Positions 43,118 through 54,800 of a stretch of DNA of 64,000 bases are shown piece after piece. Each line of letters opens with the position of its first letter. The first letter of the stretch is position 1. Source of the stretch: Vitellaria paradoxa (lineage: Eukaryota; Streptophyta; Magnoliopsida; Ericales; Sapotaceae); assembly GCA_019916065.1 (NCBI GenBank), contig CM034242.1, positions 45,196,626 through 45,260,625 of the forward strand. The letters run 5' to 3'. The notes beneath the pieces were generated by a model, which saw only the letters and a program-made list of their open reading frames with translations, did no database searches and had not been told where the DNA came from. The translations under genes and the position numbers were made by a program.

Positions 43118-43917
43118 CTTTTATTGTTAATATACACCACTGGCTCTGTTTAGAGTAACAAAAAATTCTAAAAAATGATGAAAGACATTGAAAAAATTCT
43201 AAAAGTTATTATTTTTAATCTCATTGCATAAATTAAGAACTTATAATTTGTTTCATTTTATCTTATTTTTTATCACTATAAATGTATTACAAATTTCATT
43301 CCAAGAAAAAGAGAAGAGACTGGAAAGTGAGAAGTAAAAAAAAAAAGAGGTAAAAAGTCCCAAAGAATTCTTGCCATTTGTGGTCATAAAAAGGATAATT
43401 CATACTTACAATTAAAGTCCTCTAGAGTGATCAAGTTGTGCATGGATAAACCAATGATAATGAGTTTATTTGCGCAGTTGCACCCACCAAGTGACTAACA
43501 GGCTCTTAATTTTGGACTTCAACCCATTTTAAATTTACCCAAACTCTTTTTTTTTTTTTTTTTGGGCAGCTAAATTATATTTGGTATGGGATTAAAATAG
43601 GATAAATATTACTTACGTAATTTTTAATCTTCTTTTAGTTATATTTGATAAACTTTAAAAATTGAAAGGGTTAAAACCACCCCACGCGAACAATTAAATG
43701 TTAAGCTTTAAGGGTTTAGGGTAAAAGATTAAAAAGTTACGGGGTAAGAGAGATTAAAAGATTCTCTCTATCATGCGTACGTTAAGCTCTCACCAAAAAA
43801 TTGACACCATTTATCCTGATATTGACACCATTCTGATAAAGAATATCTTGTCTAATTATGTTGAGGCATTCCTTTGTTGTGTCGACAACTTCCATTCTGA
43901 AAAGTAAATTGGCACTT
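42678..43917. other. AT-rich intergenic DNA
   Basis: No gene seen. One MITE-like left end at about 43142 (GGCTCTGTTTAGAGTAAC) lacks a clear partner. (AT)n tract at about 43098-43115. Confidence 0.4.
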
Positions 43918-44155
43918 GGGTGCAAAAAGTGATACCTTCGCCCATAGGACCCCCACCCCCTATCCCAAGGGAATAGTAGAGGAGGTAAATTATGGTACAC
44001 GGTGGCCTCTTAAACAGAATGATCAGTGCCTGGTGTCCATAAGGAGTCACTCCACAAGAGGGTGAAACTCCCACGCTGCGATTGTCAGAACTCGAACCTA
44101 CATCTTTAAATACAATCTGCTGCCTGAATACCAACTGTGCTATACCCGCGGGGGC
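43918..44155 (-). mobile_element. tRNA-derived SINE with 17-bp TSD
   Basis: On the minus strand, box A TAGCACAGTTGG (44131-44142) and box B GGTTCGAGTTC (44088-44098) head a 238-bp unit. Flanks read AAAGTAAATTGGCACTT (43901-43917) and AAAGTAAATTGGAACTT (44156-44172), a 17-bp target duplication with one mismatch. The body carries no coding sequence. Confidence 0.85.
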
Positions 44156-44720
44156 AAAGTAAATTGGAACTTACCGGCCAAAGAGGGTTGATGCAATTTT
44201 CATCACAGCATTGGCGCATCTTCTACTATTCAATTTAACTAGAGTTTTGTTGCTTGGAAACCTTCAATTCCTCCTTACAATTCCCGCAAAATAATATTCA
44301 TCATATCCTTCCAAAAACCTTTAAGAAAAAATTAGTATAGTACCAAATAATTAATATATAATTCATAAAAATTATTCCCATTAATCATCATAATTATTTT
44401 GTTATCGTCAAAACCATTATTATAATTTTATTAAAAAAATCGTAGGATTAACATAATAATATATTATAAATTTTGCTATTATCTGACAAATCACAACCAT
44501 TAATTGTACAAGTCTCATGTGAACTCCACCCAAGTCAATTCTTGTGATTCAATAATCTTGATTGAATGACAAACAGTCTCACACACCCATTTTAAATTCT
44601 AATTCATTGAAATTTTGTCCAACCGCTTGTCAACTTTTTTTTTTTTTTTTCCCGATCCTTTTGACTTCAAGGCCATAAAAAGACAAGAAATGTGAGCTGG
44701 TAAATAGAGGTATATTTTAT

Positions 44721-44876
44721 GGTGTGTTTGGTTGATAAAAAATAGGTCAAAAAGTATAATAAAAATAGAAGATGTGACATAAAGGTGATATATGTGAACA
44801 AATTTAATTGAAAAAAGTATAAAAATTAATTAAAATTAATGAATTTTGATAGATTTTAATACTACCAAACAGGACC
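44721..44876. mobile_element. Short MITE, family C
   Basis: Ends GGTGTGTTTGGTTGAT and, reversed, GGTCCTGTTTGGTAGT. Closely resembles the next copy at 45314 (TAATAAAAATAGAAR, TTAATTAAAATTAATRAA). Confidence 0.6.
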
Positions 44877-45313
44877 TTAAACTTTTTGAGTGACAACTAC
44901 AAATTGGGTTTGATGCCTTTTTTTTTTTTGAACTGGTTATCCACGAGTTAATCACACTTCAGTTAATAATTATTAGGTTTAGTTTGGGAAGTAAAAAAAT
45001 TTAGATATATTTTTTTTAACTAACAGTTACTAACTATTAAAAAATTAATTTTTTTTTTTGTGATTGGAAAAAGAAAAAATCTAACTTTTTACTAGTTAGT
45101 TTTTTAGTAATTTTGTTAATTTGACTCTTTTTTTGGTAAGTTTATTTGACATTTTTACCCTTTAAAGTTTAAAAAAAAATTATAATGTAAGATAGTAAAT
45201 TTGATCATTCTAGAACAAGTCAAAAATCTAGTAGCTAATAGCTCCAGTTCTCAATTATTTTTGTCGAATGAAGCGTTAATTTGAAATGTTAGAGAGAGAG
45301 AGAGAGAGGATAA

Positions 45314-45471
45314 GGATGTGTTTGATTGACAAAAAATTGGTCAAAAATTATAATAAAAATAGAAAGATATGAAATAAAGATAATACGTGGAGAAATTTGA
45401 TTTAATGAAAATATAAAAAAAATTAATTAAAATTAATAAATTTTAATAAATTTTACTGCTCCAAACGAGGC
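45314..45471. mobile_element. Short MITE, family C
   Basis: Ends GGATGTGTTTGATTGAC and, reversed, GCCTCGTTTGGAGCAG. Same orientation as the 44721 copy, about 440 bp away. Confidence 0.6.
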
Positions 45472-46890
45472 TTAAGTTTAAAAATTTGGCTATCTGAGAA
45501 TAATTCCCCCGTTGTCTGCTAAGCTTTTATGCAGTCTCTGGTGTGGGGTTTCACTGAAGAAACCAACTTTGACTTTGATATGCAGTCTAAAGCAAGATGT
45601 TCAATTTTCGCTTGATGACCTGAAAGCTTTATGAAATCAGATGGGAACAATTTTGAAAAAGAAAGAAAGTGGTACAGGAAGACCTTTTAGGCTTTAAAGG
45701 ATTTGATTGCAAATCCTTGACTTTTACCGACACTAGATTTGGCTTGAAAAAATAGGCTTGAGCATGCATTAGATAGAGGAAAATTGCGACTTCCCCTTCT
45801 TCCTAGAAAGTGTGGGATAGCCTCCTTTTGTGGAATTTTAAATTTATTTGTTCGTGACTTTTGAGGCTGCATTTTTTTTTTATTTTTTTTGGGTTAAATA
45901 TTCCAATAGCTCTCAAGTTATCCGATTGAAACTCAAATCAATAACTACCGACAAACAAAACGAATATACGAGTCGTTTGGTATAGAAATTTTTACTAAAA
46001 AATTATTAATTTTTTATTCTTAAGTATTTGATAAACTACTAATTTTTAGTACTTTTCTAATCTGTTATAATAATTTTCAACTCAAAAATTATTAAAAGTT
46101 ACCAAAAGTTACTAAAAATTGTCAAAAATTTTATCGAAAACCTAAACGTTGTAAAAAATTACTGAAAAATACCACAAATTACTAAAATTATACCTCTAAA
46201 TGCACCCATATTATCAATTGAGATACCACTCAAAATTGCTGCGTTTGGTTGCCAACTTATTACATTATTTTTTTTTTTTTTTTGCGTTTCTTGCCTCTGA
46301 CAACAATTCCAAAAGTTACTAAAAGTTACTAAAAATTATTAAAATAATTTTTTAATTTTTTATTAATTTTTTTATTGAACAACTAAAAATAACTAAAAAT
46401 TTTTAGAAGTTATAGAAAATTTCTCTAATTTTTTACCAAACAATCAAAAGTTACTAAAGTTATTAAAAATATAAAATTTTTACAAAACACACACAAAATT
46501 TCACACGCTAAGGAGGTGTTTAGAGCTCCAAAATTTAGTAAAAACTGCGTCTTGAGTAATTTTTTAGTATTTAAAGTTCAGCCATCAATTTATATTTTTT
46601 AAAAATAAATAATTCCGCTCAAGCGAAAGCATTAACTACTACGGCCTCGTCAATTAACGGTCCAATGTTTCGGCGAAAGCATTAGAAATATTAACCGTTT
46701 ATTTTTATTTAAGAACTAAAAATACAAATTCAATATGTAATAAATGGAGAGATAATTATAATGTAAGAATTAAAAAAGAAAAGCTAGTACAATGAAATGC
46801 CACAAAAAATTGTATTGCCAGCTCTCGAATAAAATTAATTGAAATTTAAAAAAATATTAAAATAAAAAAATAAAAAATAGTACAAAATAG

Positions 46891-46923
<33 letters not shown>

Positions 46924-47038
46924 TCTCTATGCCATGTTTTATTATTCTTAAAAGTTCTGTAAAAATGATATATTAATGAAGTTCTAAATTTATTTGATAT
47001 ATAAATAGCTTATAGTAATTCATCAAATCATATACTAA
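45472..47038. other. Intergenic, repeats of AAAAGTTACTAAAAATT type
   Basis: 45480-45880 is of more normal composition but shows no gene. 45960-46500 repeats AAAAGTTACTAAAAATT-like units, also present at about 27219-27480 in globulin intron 3. A (TTA)n tract is at about 46890-46922. Confidence 0.4.
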
Positions 47039-48086
47039 GGGCCCGTTTGACAACGCTGTCGTTTTTTTGTTGTTATTTTTCTGTTGTCATTTTCTTTTTT
47101 TGTTTTCTGTTGTCGTGTATTTTTTTTTTGAAATGAAAACTGAAACTGTATTTGGACATACAAGTTTGTTTAGAATTATTAATTTTTTATTTTAGAAAAT
47201 ATTTAATTTTATTAGTTTTAAAAAATTAATAGAACTTAATAAAATATATTTTATATTAATTTAATTAATATAATTAATTAAATTAATACAATAAATTATT
47301 TATTAAAATCATTTAATCAATAAATACAAAATATATTAAATTATATTATTTATTAAAAATAATTTAATAAAATATATTTCATATTAAATAAATAATTAAA
47401 TTAGATTAATTATTAAATTAAATTATTTATTTTTAAATTAATTAAATTCATTTAATTATTTATTAAAATAATTTAATAAAATATATTTCATATAAATTAA
47501 ATTAATTAAATCATAAATAATTTAATTTAATTATGATATTTATTTAAAATAATTTAATAATAATTATTAAATTAAATTAAATTAAAAATTAATGTAATTT
47601 AATTATTTATTATTAATTATTTTATATAAATTAATTTAATTATTAAATTAAATAAATTAATTATGATATTTATTTCAAATAATTTAGCAATAATTAATTA
47701 TTAAATTAAATTAATTTAGTTTTATTATTTATTAAAAATAATTTATAGTAATTTATATAATTAATTTAATTTTTGAATTTAATTATATTATTTATTAAAA
47801 TAACTTATTTTAATAAAATATTTGAATAAAATAATTTATTTTTATGTAGTGTAACAAAAATAGACAAAATTTTAAAATTGATAAATTATTGGTAGTAGAA
47901 AAGAAAACCAGAGTGAAAATACCTTTTTTCTGTTTTCGTTTTTCTATTTCAGTTTTCATTTTCTTTTTTTTTTTGGAAACAAAAAAAACGGAAACAAATT
48001 TAATAAACATGTTTTTGTTACCAATTTACAAAATTTTAAAAACGGAAACAGAAAAATAAAAAACAAAAACGTTACCAAACGGGGCA
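47039..48086. mobile_element. Larger AT-rich TIR element, TSD TAA
   Basis: Ends GGGCCCGTTTGACAACG and, reversed, TGCCCCGTTTGGTAACG, flanked by TAA at 47036-47038 and 48087-48089. The 1048-bp interior is almost only A and T in repeated AATTAAATTAATTTAATTATT units, with TTTCTGTT..TTTTC / GAAAACAGAAA sub-ends. No coding capacity. Confidence 0.6.
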
Positions 48087-48632
48087 TAAAAAACTAATTT
48101 TTGGAGACACTCAAAAACGTAGGCGACTCGTTAATAACCAATATGCGACCGCCAAGCTGAAATAAAATCAGGCACAAAATCCTTTTACCTTCCCCTTTTC
48201 AATCAGGTATCTTTGAGCTTCCTCTTCGTTTTGCTAATATTCTTGTTGCCGCCCTTCGTGGTTCTGATACACTGATTGGTAAGTTTTTTCCTCACACAAT
48301 TAGTTACTGATTGGAATTCGCTCTGAGTATGATAAAAAAATTGATATGGTAACCCGGGATTTTATCACACTTTTTTCTGATTAAAAAAAAAAAAAAAGAC
48401 ATTCTTGTTGCTGTTGAAACATACCAGATTATCCCTAGAGCAACATTATCCCCAGCCTTAAAAGTTTGCATTAGGATCGCTGATCCTGGTTACTTCGTTG
48501 TTCAACCGTGATGATTAGGCTTGAAACCGAGCCCAATAAATTCAACAATTGCGGTTCAAGCCCATGTCAAGTCCTGAGGCCCAAACTTTGAATCTGGTTT
48601 GGGAAAAAAACCTCGGTTTAACAGAATAATTA

Positions 48633-48896
48633 GGCACCGTTTGGGAAGAGTAGCCATTAGCATGTGTTAATGGCTACTTCAACAGTAGTTGAACTTTTTT
48701 ACTCTCTTATATTTTAATTTTCTTTTAAACTTTCGAGCGTAAAAATGTCAATTTACGCTTAATAGTTAACAACCTTAAAAAAAGTTACTTTTTTTTTTCC
48801 TTCCCAGATACAAAATTATCTAACTTTTTTAACTAACTATTAGCCTAACTTCTTTTTAGTTACCATTAGCACATGCTAATTTTTCCAAACGGTGCC
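48633..48896. mobile_element. MITE with long TIRs
   Basis: Ends GGCACCGTTTGGGAAGAGT and, reversed, GGCACCGTTTGGAAAAATT; both continue into TTAGCATGTGYTAATGG. Flanks TTA and TTG. A good foldback of 264 bp. Confidence 0.65.
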
Positions 48897-49237
48897 TTGA
48901 TAAAACATTGTTGGCATAAATTAAATTTGATTATGGTACATTTCCTTCCTTCAAAAATTAAAAAAAAAATAAAAAATATTAATAAGATAGAAAATATCTC
49001 TTACTCATTCCATTGCTGAGTTTTGTATTGTGTTTGGTTGGTTATGTGTTTCAAGGATCGAAATCGTATTTTCTGATCAACAAAAGCTTTTATGATTAAT
49101 TGATTTTTGATTAAGAAATTGAAATATTTATTTTTCTAAAAAAAAAAATTATAAGTTTTGCTATTTGATGTGTCATTTAATATTTTTATAACTTAAAAAA
49201 CTTGTAAGACGTGAAATTACAAAGTTGTGCTCATTTA

Positions 49238-49393
49238 GGGCTCGTTTGGAGCCACAAAAAAAACTAAAAAATTTAAAAAAACTTCAAAAATTTTTAAATC
49301 TCTCCAATCACATTTTGTCACCTATCATTTTTACATCATATCAAACTAACCTTTTAGGTTTTTTTGGAATCTTTTGAGACCCCAAACGAGCCC
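49238..49393. mobile_element. MITE, PIF/Harbinger-like, TSD TTA
   Basis: Ends GGGCTCGTTTGGAGCC and, reversed, GGGCTCGTTTGGGGTC, flanked by TTA at 49235-49237 and 49394-49396. 156 bp. Confidence 0.75.
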
Positions 49394-49396
49394 TTA

Positions 49397-50540
49397 TTAA
49401 ATATTTCAGATCTTCCTCGCCAAGATCAGTTTTCCTTCAAGTTCCTTCCATTCTTTGTTTGATTCAATGGCAACTATGCCTACTGCTTGCTCTCCATGCA
49501 GAATTTCCATCCCTTCATTTCACCCAAGGACGGAGTTAGGATTTTATGACAGGGAGTTAAATTTTCAATAAAAATATTATTGTGTATTAAGTTTGATGAA
49601 ATATTTTGTTTGATCAGATGAATAAAACTTTTTTACAAGAAAAGAAATAACTAAAATTGAACCAAATATGTGAAAAAAAAATAACACTAAACTTTTTATC
49701 TAAAATTTATTTTTGTTGGAATCGAAAAATTTTTCCTGATACCACAAGAGATAGAGAAAAATGGTATGGAGAGAGGGGGAAATAGTAAAATAATAAAAAG
49801 TGAAAATGATGAGAATATAGGAAGATATAAGAGAGAATGCGAAAAGATAATAAAAAAAAATAGTTTGTAGAGATAGAGAGAGAGAGAGAGAAAGAGTGGA
49901 TAATAGCGAGATAAGAAATGATGAAAATAATAGGAAGATGAAGTGCTAGAAAGAAAAATGTGAAAAGATAATAAATAACGATACGGAAAATAAAAACATT
50001 GAGAGTAGGAAGAAAGAAATATTTTTGAGTTTGTACTGAAAAAATGTATTTAATTAATGTTTATATGAATAACTTTGGGACTTTTCATTTATAAAGAGGG
50101 TTACACCATTAATGGTGCCAAAAGAGGGGGCATGGCCAACCCCCAAAACCCTAACTTCGTTTTTCTCCGAAATCCAAATGACGGCCTCTTTCTTTTTAGA
50201 TGAAACAGACATTTTGACAAGGGAGAGGAATTAAAAGTCTTTCCATTTTCTCTTTTTTTTTTTTTCAAAAAATTAGAGAATAGAATAAATAATACAGTTA
50301 AAAATGTTATTATATTTTTTAAAATATATTTATTTTTAATAAATATTTGTAAAAATTAATAATAAAAAATACCAAGGGCGAAAAAAATAAAATAAACTTT
50401 AATTTCTATATAAATGAGTAAAGTTATATTATGGTAGTTATTTTTAAACAGTTACTACTAATTTCATTAATTTTAAATTTATGAATACAAATGCAACATA
50501 AATGTAGACAAAATTATTTAAAGAATGTGATACATATCAA
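49397..50540. other. Intergenic, GA-rich patch
   Basis: 49740-50010 is A/G-rich with repeated GAGAATATAGGAAGATA / AGAGAGAG-like units. No gene recognised. Confidence 0.4.
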
Positions 50541-51467
50541 GGGGTCGTTTGGGCCCCAAAATTTTCTTAAAAAATTTCAAAAGTTTTCAAATTCATCTAA
50601 TTAAATTTTACTATGTATCACTTTTATATCACATCAATACCAATTTTTGACTTTTTTTTTTTAGCGAACAAGGAAAAATATTATCTAAACGAGTGAATAA
50701 ATTAACCTTGAAACGACACCGACCAATTACTATTGCTATAAAATAAATTCATATTTTATCTTTGTTACCCTTTCTTAATAATGAGAAACAATTTAAAAAA
50801 ATCGAGTCGATCTCTAGAACTACTGGCCTTAGAACCAGAAATAAATAGGTTTACTCTTTTTTCAATTCAATCAAATTTCTAATATGAACTCAAACGTATT
50901 TTATTTGAAAAATACGAGAATTCAAATTTGATTATCATGTCATAAGAATAAAAAAATTGAGAAAAACAAAGAAATATTTTTTTATCGAGCATGTTCATTT
51001 ATTTTGACTACTTTATCATATTTTATCGTATTAATTTCTACTCTCCTTTCCTGGAGTTCATTCTCTAGGGAGCTTATTTAAATTATTCCAACATATTTCA
51101 TACAATCTATTTTTTTTACTGCATGTCACTTTTATATCACATCAACATTAACTTTTGGTTAAACTCAAACATATTTTGTTTGAAAAATACAAGAATCCAA
51201 ATTTGATTATCGTGTCATAAGAATAAAAAAATCAAAAAAAACAAAGAAATATTTTTTTATCGAGCGTGTTTATTTATTTTAACTACTTTATCATATTTAT
51301 CATATTAATTTCTACTCTCCCTTTCCGGAGTTTATTATTCGGGGAACCTCTATAAATTATTTCAACAGATTTCTTACAATCTAATTTTTTTTTATCACAT
51401 GTCATTTTTTACCACATTAACATCAACTTTTGATTTTTTGGTTTTTTTAAGTATTCCAAACGCCCCC
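50541..51467. mobile_element. TIR element with internal tandem duplication
   Basis: Ends GGGGTCGTTTGGGCC and, reversed, GGGGGCGTTTGGAATAC; flanks CAA and TAA. Inside, about 270 bp is repeated head-to-tail with period 275 (AACTCAAAC at 50887 and 51162; both copies share GAAATATTTTTTTATCGAGC). It ends about 390 bp before the ATG of the GT8 gene. Confidence 0.55.
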
Positions 51468-51555
51468 TAAAGTTATTATTATTATTATTTAACCTTTTAA
51501 ACAATATTTTTAGGGAAGTGTATGGAATGTCTTTGTATGATTGTACCAAATATCA

Positions 51556-51609
51556 TCTTCCCAACTGACTTTCCAAAAAAAAAAAAAAAAAAAAATTCTT
51601 CCCAACTGA
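51556..51609. repeat. 13-bp direct repeat around a poly-A run
   Basis: TCTTCCCAACTGA occurs at 51556-51568 and 51597-51609, enclosing CTTTCC and about 21 A. It looks like a minimal retroposition or repair scar, 250 bp upstream of the GT8 start codon. Confidence 0.6.
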
Positions 51610-51860
51610 ACAACTCCTTCCAAAGCTGACCGAGTCGACATTCAACCCGAGTTGAAACATTTCTCAGAGACGACAATTTGGAACTCACCGTTCGAATCAG
51701 AATATTCCAAAACTCTGAAACCATCATTTGAATGTATAAGAGAGAATTTGGACAGATCACAATCAAATTTCCCTCGAGAAAGTTTTGACCTTTTTCTCGC
51801 GAAAATCCCAAAGTTCAGATTCCGTACAGTCCCTGACATATCGAGTCCGCTTCACTTGCG

Positions 51861-54800
51861 ATGAAACCAACTAATCGGAGATTAGGGTTTGCGTTGATTA
51901 TACTCTCTCTGTTTCAGCACGCGATATGTGCTAGCCAGCACTCCGACGAAGCCTACGTGTCTCTTCTCTATGGCGATGAGTTCCTGCTGGGTGTTCGGGT
52001 TCTCGGGAAGTCGATACGGGACACCAGATCCACCCGGGATATGGTCGTTCTCGTGTCCGACGGCGTATCTGACTTCGCCAAGAAGCTCCTTGAGGTGTCC
52101 TTTTTAACTCTTTGCTTGTTTGGTTGCTGAGAAATTTTGGGAATTGAATCGAATATCAATTTTGAATTTTGCTTTCTTTTAATATTTTTGCCAATCAGTT
52201 CGTGGGTAGGTTTTAGCTCTTGGTAATGGCACGAGATTTTATTCTGAAGTTTTTCTTTGTTGATGGTAATGGGGCTTGGTGTTGTTTTACTTATGGATCT
52301 AACCTTAGGTGTCAATTCTAGTTTCTGCCTGTTTGGTTTTACTTTGAAGAATTTTTGTAGTATGAATGTTTTCTTGATTGCCAGGGTGTCAATCAATTTT
52401 GGAAAAGTTTGTATCCTGTTTTCTTTCATAAGGTTCCCGATCAATTGCTGGGTAGGTTTCACTTGTATGAACAAGTATGAGAATGAATCTTTAAATTCTG
52501 AAACGTTGATATGTTTCCTTGCTTGCCAAACAGATAGTAAGGGATACAGACTTTGTTGCTAGTGGGTAGAGCCTACTTGGACTTGAGATTATCAATCACC
52601 AATTTTATCACCTCTTTGGTTTTCCAGAAATTTAAGGACAATAAAAGAGGGAATTTTTTTTTTTTTTCAAGTCTTATATTAAGTAGCTCTGATTTTGACA
52701 AAATAAGTTATGTAAGCAGTTCTAGTGACGCCTATTTCTTTCTGAGATGACTTTTGAATTTGAAGTTATAACTGCTATTATTTTCATTATTTTCTGCATA
52801 AATAAATGGGTGCATGGTTTTATTTTTGTTTGTGTGTAGTTGGGAAGTGATAACTTTACTTTTGAAAGCAAGAAGCCATGTATGGTGTGCTTTCAAATAG
52901 CATGATGAGAATTCTTGAAATGCTTTCTATCTGCCATGATAGACTTGGGGTTCTTGGTAGATGGGAAAAGTTGCCTCAGTTTTGGCTTAGTTTGCTGGCC
53001 GCCTTCCCTTATTAACATTGTGTTTTGGTTATTTTATTATGTGTGCAGGCTGATGGTTGGATTGTGAAGCCAATTAGTTTATTGGCAAACCCTAATCAAG
53101 TGCGACCGAAAAGGTTCTGGGGAGTCTACACAAAGCTAAAAATATTCAACATGACTGACTACAAGAAAGGTAATGTACTTCTCTTATTTTTTTCCCCTTT
53201 AATTGCAAGGAAAACTAAGGAGTTGAAGAAGAAAAAAAAAAAAAAAACTCAAATACTTTTTTTGATTTCCACCCAATGAATTATTAGAATTCACCAAGCA
53301 TACTAGCTTGTTTGAGCTTAGTTGAGTGAACGGATTCACCCAGATAAAAGAGAAAAATGATACACTTTTTTGTTGATGCCAAAGGGTATACATCACTGTT
53401 CCCCTTTACAGAAGGTAGATGGCTAGAACATGGTTACCGGGATCCCCCTCCATCTTTGTTATTTATGCTGGAGAGGATGCTCTTTCTACTATGGGGTTGA
53501 TTTGTGACGGTAGAGGAGAACAAGTTGAGGGATGGGAGTTAGGGCTTAAGAGGGAGGGGGTTATGGGTGATTAGAGGGAGATTTTATGCTGCGGGAGGAA
53601 AATATTGTTTAAGGGAGGTAGGGTTGGAGTTCAGTTATGCAATGAGAGGGAAGAACTACGAGATTTGGGATTCAGTTGACTGTGAACCACTCATTTTTTT
53701 TTGGTGCCTGTGGATGGCGGGTGCAGAGGCGACATTGAGATGCTGTTAGGGGAGTGTGGGGCGATGATGTAAGGTTGGCTACTCCAAGTTGATGATCATA
53801 AGGATGGAGACTCTGAGTTGCTATCAGTCTATTGTCAACAGAAGATTATTGAAAAGTATATCAATTTAGACAAGGAAAATAAAGTGATGTACTTGTCAAT
53901 AATCTACTATCTGGAGCAGTCTGGTCTTGCAATCCTGTCCTTGTTAAGCTTTGTTATTTTCCTTGCCAAAAGGCATTGTGATTCCTGATGTTCCAAGCAG
54001 CAATATAATCATGGGGAAGGCCAGTTGAGGTTGTTTCTGCTGTGCTTCCCTTGTTACTGGAATAACCACCTGCTTTAGAAGGTTCAATCTTTCTAATTGG
54101 CTCTCCACAGATTGGCTTCAGATTTGATCCTACTCCACGCAACAAACACCCCCCCCCCCCCAAAAAAAAAAAGTGTGTGCTTTTGGTCTTTGGATTTTCT
54201 CTCTACTATCTCAGCAATTGGAATTAAAAGGCATCAAAGGAATGCTGGCCAAATGATAAACGTAGACTTATCTTAATTATGTTTGATGAGAACAAATGAT
54301 AAAATAATTGGCATGTCTGACATCTACCATTTGTGGTGTGTCCGACTTGTATTCCCATGTTTTGGATATGATTGACACCCTTGTTAAAGTTTTTATGCTT
54401 CATTGCTGGGTTATCTTCCTCCTTTAACTTCATCTCTCCCGTTACTGTGGCTCAGTTGTTATGACAATCAGAAAATGAAAAAACATAGTTGATTCAGTAT
54501 TCAGTACCAAAAAAAAAAAGTAAGTTGATTCAGAATGACCAGCTAACCCCTCCTACTTGGATAAGAGCTTACTTCTGGTATAGTTTATTAGCAAAGATAA
54601 TTTCATGTTTTCTTTTTAAGTTGAAAGCAATGGAACTTACTAATATGCATCCCATGGTTATCTAAATGGTATTGATACCTTTTTATCTGTCTTTTCTTTG
54701 CAGTGGTGTATCTCGATGCTGATACAATAGTTGTAAAGAGTATTGAAGATTTGTTTAAATGCAGAAAGTTCTGTGCTAACCTAAAGCACTCCGAAAGGCT

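Noticed and set aside
53401..53960. Possible gene or LINE piece in GT8 intron 2 (G-rich frame near 53567-53749)
   Set aside because: Short frame, no domain; treated as intron.
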